Assembly: GCA_030562195.1 (NCBI GenBank)
Contig: CM060200.1
Span: 27,505,023-27,569,022 of the forward strand
From: Nipponacmea schrenckii
Taxonomy: Eukaryota; Mollusca; Gastropoda; Lottiidae
DNA length: 64,000 nucleotides
Reading direction: 5' to 3'
In this document: one piece after another, positions 46,527 to 58,043 of the stretch
How positions within the stretch are numbered: position 1 is the first letter of the stretch
How the letters are laid out: every line of letters starts with the position of its first letter
Program-made: the position numbers and the translations under genes
The notes under the pieces: generated by a model
The model's input: only the letters and a program-made list of their open reading frames with translations
Told to the model about the DNA's origin: nothing
The model's database searches: none

Positions 46527-49500
46527 TTAATTTGCGTCCAACGGACATAAATGACTTATTGATCGTTTGTAAAGCTTATCACCGATTTTGATTTCCACAA
46601 CTCGAACGTGATTTTCATCACCGCGGAACACTTTCACAATTCTCCATAAGGGCCACTTACCACGAGGGGAATTCGGATCTATTACTACAGCGACATCTCC
46701 CTCCTTGAAATCCCGTTGTTTACGATGCCATTTATTTCGAGCGTTTAATGTTGGTAATATTTCCTTCATCCACCGTTGCCAAAATTGTTTGACAAGTTCC
46801 TGGACTCGTCTCCAACGTTTCCGGGGGTCGAACTTAATGTCGTCAACGCATTCTGGGGCCAACTGTCCACTCAATTGTCCGAAAAGGAAATGGTTTGGGG
46901 TCAGTACTGGACAATCATTTGGGTCGTCTCCCTGGTAACCTAGCGGACGAGAATTAATTAAGCCTTCAGCTTTGACGAATGTAGTCAATAATTCTTCGTC
47001 TGCATCACCTATTACAGATTTGATTGCCCGTTTAGAAGATTTTACCATGGCCTCGAAGACTCCTCCAAAATGGGGGGAAAGTGGTGGATTGAATTTCCAT
47101 TCGATAAAGTTATTTGCTAACGAGTCACCTATCCTGGTCTGATCCAAAGCACGAAATAAGTCACCCAATTCACTTTCAGTGCCAATAAAGTTAGATCCGT
47201 TGTCGGAAATGACGCTAATTGGTTTACCACGTCGATTTGTAAATCGTGAGAATGCACATAAGAAAGATTCAGTGTCCATGGACCATGTCATTTCTAAGTG
47301 TACGGCGCGTGATGATAAACAAGTTATTACACACAAATAGCGTTTAATCCGAGTTTTACCCCTACCTTGCTTAGTATGAAAAGGTCCGGCATAATCGATG
47401 CCAATTCTTGCGAAAGCGCGAAGTGGGGTTCCAAGTCGGTACGCCGGTAAAGGTGCCATGACTTGCACTGCCGGTTTCCTCCTACGTCTAATACATTCAG
47501 CACAGGAAGATTTAATTGACTTTATAAGGTTACGGGCACCGATTATCCAGTATTTAGATCTCAATTCTGACAAGATGTGCGAAACTCCCATTGCATGATT
47601 ACGATCTGCGTGAAAGGTAGTTGCTATGTGGACCGAAATACAATGAGTTCCTGATAATATTACAGGGAATTTAGCATCGAAAGATAAATGTTCAGCTTTT
47701 CCAAGACGGCCATCGACTCGAAGAACTCCATCCTTATCAAAAGTTGGATTTAGTGTCAATAATTTGGAACTGTTACGAATGGGGTTGCCATTTCGCAGAC
47801 ATAGAACTTCCTCCCTGAAAGAGTTCCACTGAGAGGTTTTATACCAGAATATTTTAGATTTGTCAAGTTCTGCGACGCTCAATTGATTGTCCGAGATGCG
47901 AGACTTTGGATTTCGAGCATTGTAAATAAATCTAAGAGCCCACGAAGTGACTCGTACTAATTTTGACCAGTTTGAGTAGCGCGTTGGATCTAATCTACCA
48001 AAATCTATCACCTTGTTATTTGTTAAAAAAGTGTCATTTAATTTAGTTTTAACTTCTGCTAAGGCTATTTCTGCAGGTTCTGGGATTACACGATCTGGCC
48101 ATGAGGATGTATTTGACGACAAGAATTCTGGTCCGTGCCACCAAAGGTCACTGAGAGCTAATTCAACGGCAGATAAACCGCGAGTAGCTAAGTCCGCACA
48201 GTTCGATTTGGTTGAAACATAACGCCATTGTATGGGCTCCGATGATTCATGAATCTCACCTACTCGATGTGATACGAATGGTTTGTAAGAGCGCGATTCT
48301 CCTTTGATCCAGTAAAGTACATTTTGACTATCGCACCAGAATGTTGTCAAGCTTTTTGGAATTTTAAGTACTTCGCAAACTGAAAGTGCCAAGCGCAGCC
48401 CGAGCACTGCACCACAAAGTTCCAACTTTGGTATCGAAATTGTCTTCAATGGCGCCACGCGAGCTTTTGCAACAATTAATGCAACTGAGAAGGAACCATT
48501 TGAATACTCGCAACGGAGATAACATGTTGCGTAAGACTTTTCTGATGCGTCAACAAATACATGCAATGTCCTGTCCGCAATCTGTTGTCCGTCTTTCACA
48601 AGGCATCGAGGAATGGCAATGTTTTGTAACAAGGGCAGCTCAGAAAACCAACTAGTCCATTGTTGCTTAAGGTCGTCAGGAAGATTGTCATCCCAATCCA
48701 AACCACGTACCCATGTCTTTTGGATTCCTAACTTGGCCCTAATAGTAAACGGAGCGATCAGGTTTAGGGGATCAAAAAGCGTTGCTGTCTTACTAACCAC
48801 TATCCGTTTGGTCAAATTATCAAGCGCTGGCTCAGTAACTTCAAAAGTGAATGAATCAGTTTCAGCGCACCACAATATGCCCAGCGTTTTTATAGACGGG
48901 AGATTATCGTCATCAAGAGAAAGTTTGTTAAGTCTATCAGAAACAGGAACATCTGTTAACACCGAAGCTTTATTTGACAACCATTTTCGTATTTCAAACC
49001 CAGCGCCTAGTAGTAATGATGTCAACTGTTGACGCAGTTCAACGGCTTCCGAAATACTATCAACGCTATCAAGCAAGTCGTCAACGTACATAGAGTTAAG
49101 AATAGATTCTGATGCCATCGGATATTCAGTTTCGTTTTGCTCACAATGATGACGTATGACTTGTTGGGAAAGATAGGGTGACGACGCGTTACCAAATACA
49201 AGCCTATTATACTGATAAATTTTAACTGGACTTCGTGAATGTAAGTCACGCCACAAAAATCTATGAAATATGCGATCTTCACCCTTTTAAATTTCAATTT
49301 GCAAAAACATCTCAGAAATGTCACTTGCTAAAGCTATGGGTTTACTGCGGAATCTCAAAATTACGTCAACAAGGTCTCTTTGAAGTTTAGGGCCTGGATT
49401 TATGCAGTCGTTTAAGGATATTCCATTAGTCCGAGCAGCGGCGTCCAATACCATCCTCACTTTAGTTGTTGTCTTGTCCATGCGCACAACTGCAAAATGG

Positions 49501-49826
49501 GGCAAGTACCACGACGGTAGCGCATGACTTGGGACTTCAGTTATGTACCCTTTTTGCAGGTGACACTTGATAATATCGGAATATATTTCAGCTACTTCCG
49601 GTTTCTTAGCCAAAGAACGTTCAAGACTTAAGAGGCGGGATTCAGCGTTTTCAAAATTCGAAGTTGACAACAATTTACGATAGTTAGAGTTCCAAGGGAT
49701 CCCAACGCTATACCTATTTGTACCCGAATCATAAGTCAGCGATTGTTCAGTAGATTTTACAGCATCTAATTCTAATTTCGTAAGTTCGAAGTTCTCGGTT
49801 TGATACCGGAGTTCTCGATGTCCCAC
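46527..49826 (-). CDS. BEL/Pao Pol (RT, RNase H, integrase), one in-frame stop
   Basis: The frame 49,826-46,527 is open except for a TAA at 49,289-49,287, within the early RT motif ending FLQIEI, where family members have a coding residue. RT active site YVDDLL is at about 49,095. RNase H has LHVFVDASEKSYA and later FWCDSQNVLYW. The integrase zinc region includes CAECIRRRRKP; the catalytic core shows GIDYAGPF, VISDNGSNFIG and GGVFEAMVKSSKRAI. The C-terminal domain of BEL Pol (VQELVKQFWQRWMKE, RNKWHR) is complete up to the stop at 46,527. The product would be a polyprotein for cDNA synthesis and integration. No envelope gene follows. Confidence 0.93.
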
Positions 49827-52033
49827 ATGTTTCGAATTAACGAGTCGACATCAGATTCTGTCTTGATGTGGTACGTAAAATGAGCAAAGCTACCACTAGA
49901 TTGATCTGGCCCAGCAGGACCCGTGCACGTCCATCCCAAAGGTGTTAATCGAGAAACGGGTTCATTGGTCAATCCCGTTATTTCTGTAATAGCCCGATGT
50001 ATTCCGAAAACATTCAGTCCTATCAAAAGATCAACACGATTGTCAGTAATCTGAGGGAATGGTATACCTTTCAAATGCGGCCAAAAGGTAGCTTGTTTGT
50101 TCCAGTCAACTGTTCTAAGGCCCCCTGTCACGTTGTTCACTGTATACGCCGTAAATGGCACACAAGCTTTTGAGTCTAAACTGCACAGTTCTGCGGATAC
50201 AAGAGCAGCGTTTAATGAAGTCGATTTACCACCCAGCACGGAAACGTCCAAGTCAGTGATTTCACCCCTAAGATCTAACTCTGCAGCTACACTATCATTA
50301 ATATAGCTGTCCGTTGAACAGTCATCCATAAGTGCATTGTATCGGACAACCCTATCATGATTGCGTAATATAACAGGTACGACTCTCATTACCAAATTAG
50401 TAAACTTACGAACTTGAGTATGTGTGTATTTTTCAGCTGAGTGGTCATTTCTTACAGCTGGAAGGGGTCCCAATTGCTGTGGAGGCTCTGCAACTTGCTG
50501 CAATGGTGAGGGTTTATAAGAATTAAAGCGTTGTGACAAACTAGGTCCGGTGTTGCGATTGAAACTGTCTAACGATCGATCATCGTATCCCCCTCCGTGC
50601 AACAAATAGTGGTGAGTGCGGCGACAACCATCAATTCTACATTGTTGAGCGGCAGTGCAGCTGTTGCCACGGTGGCTCTTACCAAGACAACGAAAACATA
50701 AACGTTTAACTTTTGCAATTTCCCAGCGCTGTGTGACAGGAAGTGATCTAAAATATGAACAGTTATTAATACCATTGTCATGAAATTGCCCACAGACGAT
50801 ACAAGAATTCTGACTTGTGGTCGAGAAAGTTTTTGAAGTCCGACTATTATAATGTCGATTACGATAAGGTGATCTTAACGATGGTTTTGAATACGACGAC
50901 GACACCAAAGTCTTAGTATTAGGGGTAAATCCTTCGACCTCCTCTTGCGATTCGATTCGATAGCGAACCTCTAGAGATAACCATTCTTTTAATGTCAAAA
51001 GGGATTCTGTTTTTCTTTCAAAAGAGGCCCAGCGTTTGAATTGCATGAGTGCGCTAGTGGAAAGTTTGGACCTGAACACAGAGAAAAACATTGAATTAAC
51101 GTGGAATTCCTCAGTTCGGCCATTTTCTTGGAGAGACAATATGCACAGTTCTAGAGTGTCAACGTATTCCTCAAACTTTTTAAGATCACTGAAATTGACC
51201 GAGTTCATTTTCATAATAGTTTCCAAATGCATAAGTGTGTAACGGCGAGGACCACCGAACTTATCTTCTAAGCGTTTCAAGGCAGCGTCATATCCCATGT
51301 CAGATGCCTGGAATCCTCCAATTGCTTTCAGTGCTTCACCCGATAAATGTTGCCTTAATTGTAACATTTTGTAAGCTTTTGAAGTCGACGATTTATCAAT
51401 ACATTCTGTAAATGCATCCTTAAAGACCTGATATTCACGCTTGTTTCCATCGAATTTAGTTATGGAAACTTTACTTAGCTGCCTGTAGAGATCTCTATCA
51501 AGTTGGTTGAAGTTGGAGCTGGCACTTGAACTCTGCTCTGTTTCTTGATTACCATGTTGTGGATCAGCAGGACCATTTAGTTGGTGAACGGTTGGGTCTG
51601 GTGAAAAGGCTGGATACGTGTCCCTCGGTGTATGGGATAACAATTCTGTTGCCCTTGATAACAGCTCGGATATGCTGCTATCAGACTGTACAGATTCCAG
51701 CTCAACTTCATAATCACCACTTTCGTCACACAGATGATTCAAAATGTCGATAACCTCTTCATTATGACGGAGGACATTGTCTACTGCTGTTCTGATGCTA
51801 GCTGTCTGCTTCTCACTTGCACAAAGCAAACTTGTAAGGAGAAGTTTTGCTTTTGTCAATTGAGTTTTACCAGTTCTCTTCTTTCGTCGTAAGCGTGCAA
51901 TGTTGTCCTGAACTTGTTGGCTCTGACAATTTTGATCAACTTGCTGTGCATCTGAACTGGCTGTTGATTGATTCTGACCGACCGCCGCCGATTCTTGAAT
52001 GTCACTCATCGTTCCACCAAAATCGATAATCAA
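49772..52033 (-). CDS. BEL/Pao Gag-protease
   Basis: 753 residues, start codon 42 bp inside the 5' LTR edge. The N-terminal half is charged and helical; KFDGNKREYQVFKDAF marks the BEL gag (DUF1759-type) domain. Zinc-knuckle-like motifs follow: CIVCGQFHDNGINNC, CFRCLGKSHRGNSC and CRIDGCRRTHHYLLH. An aspartic-protease-like segment has LMDDCSTDSYINDSV (Asp-Cys/Gly-Ser type loop). It ends at 49,772 and overlaps the pol frame by 55 bp in the -1 phase; either a one-base indel or a frameshift site links the two. Confidence 0.9.
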   Translation of the reverse strand: MIIDFGGTMSDIQESAAVGQNQSTASSDAQQVDQNCQSQQVQDNIARLRRKKRTGKTQLTKAKLLLTSLLCASEKQTASIRTAVDNVLRHNEEVIDILNHLCDESGDYEVELESVQSDSSISELLSRATELLSHTPRDTYPAFSPDPTVHQLNGPADPQHGNQETEQSSSASSNFNQLDRDLYRQLSKVSITKFDGNKREYQVFKDAFTECIDKSSTSKAYKMLQLRQHLSGEALKAIGGFQASDMGYDAALKRLEDKFGGPRRYTLMHLETIMKMNSVNFSDLKKFEEYVDTLELCILSLQENGRTEEFHVNSMFFSVFRSKLSTSALMQFKRWASFERKTESLLTLKEWLSLEVRYRIESQEEVEGFTPNTKTLVSSSYSKPSLRSPYRNRHYNSRTSKTFSTTSQNSCIVCGQFHDNGINNCSYFRSLPVTQRWEIAKVKRLCFRCLGKSHRGNSCTAAQQCRIDGCRRTHHYLLHGGGYDDRSLDSFNRNTGPSLSQRFNSYKPSPLQQVAEPPQQLGPLPAVRNDHSAEKYTHTQVRKFTNLVMRVVPVILRNHDRVVRYNALMDDCSTDSYINDSVAAELDLRGEITDLDVSVLGGKSTSLNAALVSAELCSLDSKACVPFTAYTVNNVTGGLRTVDWNKQATFWPHLKGIPFPQITDNRVDLLIGLNVFGIHRAITEITGLTNEPVSRLTPLGWTCTGPAGPDQSSGSFAHFTYHIKTESDVDSLIRNMWDIENSGIKPRTSNLRN

Positions 52034-52074
52034 ACGATGAAACTTGGATACTAACCACGACTCTGTCTACCATA

Positions 52075-52305
52075 TGTTTAGGATGCGACGAGATGGACGA
52101 TGAAGAACGATGTGATGGTTCTAAAATATTTATTCAGCATGATCGATGATAACATGGCGATGACAAATGATGATGTGGCAATGTTGAGAAGGCGGAAGTT
52201 CTGTTTCGTCGTCTCGGACAACCGAGTAATGTTCTGTCGTCAATCGAGTCACTCGGATCTACGTTCACGAACATTACTTGTAGTCCGAAACAACGATCCC
52301 AAACA
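52075..52305 (-). repeat. 5' LTR of BEL element
   Basis: 231 bp; differs from the left LTR at three positions (for example TTAGG versus TTAAG near the edge). It is followed by CAACA, the right copy of the target duplication. Confidence 0.95.
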
Positions 52306-52711
52306 CAACAGACTCAGCGTTTCAAAGCAGATCAGAGTCAAATGGATTCCACAAGCATTTCTACGTCCACATAGGTCTTTTAAACTTGAGAATACATGGA
52401 TTATTCATTAGAAACCCCGATCAATCAAGTAGTAAGCTTACTTTTACTCTAATAAATGAGGCAACCCATCTTTTAGGGAAACAACTCAAGTTACAAAAAA
52501 TATATAATTATTAAATAACAACATTTTTACATTTGGTATTTACAATTTCAATTCACAAAATACCAATGTGTGAATCAGAAATAAAAGATGAGACTGATTT
52601 GTATGTGATGCTGCAACACGGGATACTGACAGTGTAAATTGCTGAATCGTTATGTGCAATGAACGATTTGCGTGTAAAATACCATAAGATCTCGATCCTA
52701 TATTCAATCCG
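52306..52711 (-). other. IF2 3' UTR and border of duplicated sequence
   Basis: From about 52,480 to the IF2 stop the sequence matches, inverted, the IF3 3' UTR (61,492-61,740). The similarity of the IF copies ends at the same word, GTTGTTTCCCT, suggesting the end of the transcribed or duplicated unit. 52,393-52,470 repeats 40,692-40,768. No AATAAA is evident. Confidence 0.55.
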
Positions 52712-55700
52712 TTAATTGATGCTGGTTGAGGAGGATATAATCGTGGTCTTCATACTTCCTGTATTGCCCATAGTCTTCATAGTTGATGATGAAGATGACG
52801 AAGACGATGAGCCTCCCATAATGATATTGCTCAGATTGGTTGCTCCTTTATTCTGAACGGAAATAGCATTCTCGACAAGGTTCTTGAATCTGTTGGGAAC
52901 AAAACATCAAAATGAAAATTTTTAAAGTCAAGTTTTGTACATGCCCAACAACTTACTCCTGTATAACCAGTTCTTCAGAAGTGAATTATGGATGCGATGC
53001 TATTTTGTTACATATGCTGAAAACATCTAGGTATGACGAAGGTTGTACGAGTTACAAAATAAGTAAAACATAATTTTAGAAGTTAAGAATTATATATTCT
53101 AAAAACTTGATAAACATCGTCATCATTTTAATTTCATATGCATCGATGTATCCAACAATCATAGAACATATCAGAGAACGGTTTCCCATATAGTGAAAAT
53201 TGTACCAGGATATTGGCATAAGCTTGTCCTTTCTCATTTCGAATTTGAATAAAATACCAATTGACTCACCTGTCCTCTTCACCCTCGAGAAGTTTTCTAT
53301 AACAAGATATTTCTAATTCTAATGATAATTTAGCATCCATAATAAGTCTTAGTTCTTCAACACATGCTTCCAGTTCAGCCTGTAGTCGAGATTTACTGGC
53401 CATATGTTCTGATTTCTCAGATTCTAATTCTGTTTCTAACCCTTGAATCATGTTCCTCAACTGAGACATTTCCGCTTGTAAGGCGCCATTCTGTAAAGTG
53501 ATATAGAGAATAATATGGAATATTCATTTGATGTTCCTGTTACTTTGCAATCATTGGAGACACGAATATAAATCATAAAGATTATAAAAAGAGCAACTGC
53601 AAGAAATGAAAATGTTTAAAGGATCCTGAAATCCATATTTCAGATAAAGTCAGTCAAATCTCCAATCTTCTACTTAAAAATTAACTACCATATTCTTTAC
53701 CTTGGCTTCCATTTCAGCTACTTTAGATGACGAACCTTGTATCTGAGATTGAAGTTTTTTGGTGACTTCTTTAGCCTGTTTGTTCTCCATATTATCTCTG
53801 ACTGCACCAGATTGAAGTTGTCTCATCTGAATTATGAAACAATATTTAATGGGTATTGCTGTTGTATTGAGATGTACAGATCCTGGATAAGCATCCAACA
53901 AGATCGTGACTGTAGTCCTGAGACAATTGATTTAACTATGCAGATAACCTTTTACATACTCCCCAGTACCCACCCAGCCCTCCCCTTTTTTCTCAACCAA
54001 AATTACGACCTACCTGTGCTGCAAATCTGGTTTCACAATCTTGTCTCATCAGATCTAGTTTAGAGTCGTATTCACCCTGTATATCACGTATAGCTTTAGA
54101 AAGGTTATTCTGCCAGAATTCCTGTAAGTCCAGGCCTTTGACTTTGATGGCTTGTTTCGGCTCGGAAGGCATCTGAAATGAACATTTAAATTTGTAGAAC
54201 TATTCCTGGCATGAATTTTGTCATTCCACCCGTAAATGTTGCAACAAGCATTATGTAAAGCTTGCGCTGCTTTTCAAATCTTAATTTTGAACAGTCAAAT
54301 AAGTGTGCGTATATGTAATCTAGTGTAATCTAATTGGTGTAAGCTTTAGCATGATATTGATGTATCTGGAGACTTATTCTTAAAAACTTAACTTGAATTA
54401 GTGTTCCAGTCATCTGAATAGTCAATCACAGTATTATTATCCAATCAGATTACTATACTCCTAGTTAAGTTAAGTTGTGGAGAATAAGGTCCAAAATATG
54501 AAAGCAATATTCAATTATTCAGAAATCTTGTCATCTAGCCATTATAGGCCGTCTGGTTTTAACTTAACTATCCAGTTAGTAGAGCATACAAGATTTCTAT
54601 AAGATCGAACATACCTTGTCAAGAAGAGCTCGTAAGAATTCTACTTCTTCCTCTAGAGTGGTAGCTCTACAATCAGCATCAATATGGGCAGCAGTTTCAT
54701 TGTCTAAATCCTGAAATATACCAAATATATTTATGCATTTATACCTATAAATACTGTAGTACAGGTGTATCTTGAAAACAAAAGGTAAAGGGATCAAAAT
54801 ATTAAAGTGAAAAGGGGGAGGGGGGGGCTCCTCCGTAGAAACGCCACTGGGAGGGGTATTATTTGTTTCCCTTTGTAACTGGTGTTTATAAATAGGGGGG
54901 TTGATAAGAGCAAGGAGTCTTATTATCGTTCGATACTACTTAAATCCGAGATCAAATAGTAAGGTGGTTGGATTTTGCTTTCTTGACAAATTTTTCACCT
55001 TATCACCATTTAAGGCACTTATTTTTATCACTCATCTCATTTTGCCTCCATGAATGAATGGATAAGGATTATATGCTAGATTCTACCTACAGCTCGAAGT
55101 CGGGCATTCTCCTCTATTCTCTGAGTGTTTATCTGTCGAAGTTTATCATTTTCATTTTCTAGATTTTGAATTCGGAGTCTAAGAGTTGCCAATTCTCCCT
55201 CGTATCCACCTATTTCTGAAGTTTGTGATTCGATTTGTTGTCTGTAGTCTGCATTGTGTCCTTCTAGAGTCGCTAATCTGAAAAAAAAGGGAAATGTAAT
55301 CAATTCAAGAGGTTGTTTAAGGTTAGGGAAGATAAGCATTGGTGGTAATTTATAATCTGTGTAGCTTGATTAGTACTCTATATGTCAGTGGATTCAGCAT
55401 CGATACTACGTTTTCTTCCTCTAAGTACAAATATCTGCTGTGTTCTTGTTTGGAAAAGCATCTTGAAGTGCTCAGATTCTTATTGTTCATGTGGATGATA
55501 ACTTACTCTTGTTTTAAAGTATCCACAAGATCTTGGAGACCAGCAATTTTAGCATCACCTGCACCTTTATCAGCTGATAATTCATCTATTACTTTTCTGG
55601 CCTGTTCCAGTTCAGATTCATACATAGCTTTCACTGGTTTAAAATCTGCTGCTTTCTGGTTCCTGTAAATCTCCAGCTCCTCTTCTAGCTGGGTATTCAA

Positions 55701-56009
55701 AGCTTCCAGGAATCGTACCTTCTCGATAAAACTTCCAAGTCGCTCATTGAGAGTCTGCATCTCTTTCTTTTCACTTTCCCGCTTTCCTTTCATATCAATT
55801 ACACCATCTTGGGAAAGTTTAGCGTATGTACCGGAAGCCAAAGTAACGCCACCGAAACCCATGCCACCAAGTCCCATACCACCAGAAGATGAGGAGCTGC
55901 TGAATCCATAGGATCCACTTGATGGTCGTCCTCGGTTGATGACAGTAGTTCGTTTCTTGATGAAAGAGTCGGTTCCGTCAAGAGAAGACGCCAAAGTTTT
56001 TCGATCCAT
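52712..56009 (-). CDS. Cytoplasmic intermediate filament protein, copy 2, no lamin tail (7 exons)
   Basis: Exons 56009-55507, 55277-55091, 54710-54615, 54172-54014, 53826-53701, 53490-53270 and 52889-52712, each the same length as in the other copies, give 489 residues. Domains match IF1: Ser/Gly head, coil 1A (LNERLGSFIEKVRFLEAL), long coil 1B, coil 2 ending YRKLLEGEE and a short Ser-rich tail ending SSTSIN. The upstream 350 bp are almost identical to IF1. Introns 2 and 3 and the 3' UTR are much closer to IF3, while introns 4 to 6 are close to IF1. Its start lies 2.0 kb from that of IF3 on the opposite strand. No frame damage is seen. Confidence 0.93.
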
Positions 56010-56097
56010 GTTAAAGGTTTGTGGTGAACTAGAAGTAATATCTTAGAACTATAGAGATCGCTGTAGATGTGGTAATGAAAGTATTTGTAATTTGTTT

Positions 56098-56105
56098 CTT
56101 ATATA
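56098..56105 (-). promoter_or_regulatory. TATA box of IF2
   Basis: TATATAAG, 89 bp before the IF2 start, in the same conserved block as in IF1 and IF3. Similarity with the IF1 upstream region extends to about 56,365. Confidence 0.7.
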
Positions 56106-56469
56106 GATAACCAAAGTATTTTCTGTTGTCAACACACATTACAGTATTATGTAATTTATGTAATTCTGACGATTATAAATAGAGATTTAAATAAGCGGGT
56201 CATCTCATATAAGATTATCTCTTTTGTTAATGATATATTATAGTTCTGTTTAATACTGTATTAGTTACCGAACCAAGTTTCAAAATTAGGCTTAAAACAG
56301 TTTAGTTACGACAATATTTCAATTGCGATGTAATCGTTACAGGTCTATATAATCGTTACACTGTATGACATGATATGAATGGCCCTATATCTTTGCAGAT
56401 GTAACTTGGATGAATAGTCGATTTGTACATCATCATACATGTAAAGAAATGCTTCCTACTCATTTGTAC

Positions 56470-57084
56470 CTTATGTGCAGGGGCAGCGTCATTCATTGGG
56501 GCTTTGTTTAATTGTTCCATCCGAACGACCAGACGCTCTATTTTATTCGCTTTCAAAATCTCATGAGTATACGCTACCCGATCACATTGCAGAGCTATTA
56601 TATAAGGAACGCTGGAAAACAGCATCAGCAGCTTAAACGTCTTGGGAACAATGATGTCATTATCGATAGAGTCTGGAAAGATGGATAACCATACAGATAT
56701 TGGTTCAAACATCACAACCTATAAAAGGATTTATTCTTAATAAACTAATGACAGCATTTTTTGCGCTGGCTCTGTATCTCAAAATGTTTACACGTACAAC
56801 CATAGTAAGCAATCACTTTCGATTTGCGGCTACAATAACACCCCCCTCCCCCTCCCACCCTTACAAGTAATCAGTGTAGTTTGCAACTGATTAACTACCG
56901 CCTTCATAACAGGATTATGTATTTTCACTTTCATGAAAAAGAAAGAATCAATTAAGCGTTAATAATCTACTGTCAAGTAGAACCATCACATAATTTCACA
57001 TACAGGTACATGTACTATAATTACTCTAACCTTATAATCTCCCTCGCGGATATAAGCAGATTCTCGGATGGGACTTCCCATCAT
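56470..57084 (-). pseudogene. Possible two-exon gene fragment between IF2 and IF3
   Basis: Two minus-strand exon-like blocks join in phase: 57084-57031 (starts MM, ends REGDYK before GTTAGAG) and 56718-56470 (after TTTTATAG, ends before GTACAA), together 101 codons. The second contains KTFKLLMLFSSVPYIIAL, which could be a membrane helix, and YTHEILKANKIERL. I do not recognise the family. Downstream exons would fall at or beyond the IF duplication junction near 56,365, where the upstream copy of IF begins, so the gene may have been cut by that rearrangement. It could also be chance. Confidence 0.3.
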
Positions 57085-57930
57085 AGTCGTTATTGATAAA
57101 TTTGTATTGTGTCAAAGTTCTGGTCATAACCCCAACCAGTGCAGATAAAGTCTATAGTACCATATATGGCTGGTATCCAGCCCCACCATCCAACTAAAAT
57201 GGCCATAACTCGACCAATTATGGAGCTAGAGCTATAATTGTTTTTTTTAAAAGAAAGTTTGTTATGTCTTGCATCTATTTCAGTCGAAAAAAGAAATTCG
57301 GATTTATTTTAACCTTTCGAGAAAATCTACTTCTGGTTAATCGCTTGAATTGATGTTTGGGAAAAGTCTGATTAATATAACCACTAGAGATCGCTATGGT
57401 ATGATACATACAATTTTTAACATTTTAAACTTAGGCGTTTTCATCAATAGATATATCTGCTGCAATAAAGGAATCCTTATACAATTCGATAAATCCCCCA
57501 AAACTTATTAATTATTCATAAAAAAGCAATGGATAATTGGAAACGCTCGATAAATTGAAACAGCGTTTTTCATGAATTACTTAGTTTTTCTGAGTTTTCC
57601 AGATTTCACGGGGATTCTGATATTGATATCTTAATTTATGTATTTTCTAAGAGGCAGTGTCGTCTCTCATCGATAACATTTTTAATTGAAATTCTGTTGT
57701 TTCTTAACTTTCCAAAACGTAATTCAGTAACCAACCAATAAAGAATTAACCAGATATAAATTATCAACAAAAGAGATTACACGCCAGAATGGGGATAATC
57801 CGATATAAGACGAACAATTATCCATTTTAAATTAGTCAATAATCGCACCTTTAAGTGTTAGAATTACATAAATTACGTAATAACAATACTGGTTTATTAC
57901 ACAACTGTATCTTGACAACGGAGACGTCTT
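57085..57930. other. Intergenic region upstream of IF3
   Basis: AT-rich sequence with no open frame or repeat boundary I can support. Sequence similar to the IF1/IF2 upstream region begins only close to the IF3 TATA box. Confidence 0.4.
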
Positions 57931-57938
57931 AAACCATC

Positions 57939-57946
57939 TATATAAG
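57939..57946 (+). promoter_or_regulatory. TATA box of IF3
   Basis: TATATAAG, 98 bp before the IF3 start codon, embedded in CATCTATATAAGAAACAAAT. The block is shared with IF1 and IF2, while the sequence between it and the start codon is only partly similar. Confidence 0.7.
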
Positions 57947-58043
57947 AAACAAATTAGAAATCATTCATTATTACAACCAATAGCGATCTGCAAGACACAC
58001 CAGAGATTTCAACAAGATATTTACTTCACAACAAACCTTTAAC

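Larger units (their letters stand above)
45978..52305 (-). mobile_element. BEL/Pao LTR retrotransposon, near intact
   Basis: 231-bp LTRs (45,978-46,208 and 52,075-52,305) are bounded by TG and CA, differ at only three positions, and are flanked by the 5-bp duplication CAACA (45,973-45,977 and 52,306-52,310). Coding is on the minus strand, so the right LTR is the 5' LTR. Gag-protease and pol frames fill the interior. Coding interruptions are few: a frame change between gag and pol near 49,790 and one TAA in RT. The insertion is young relative to the other elements of the block. Confidence 0.95.
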
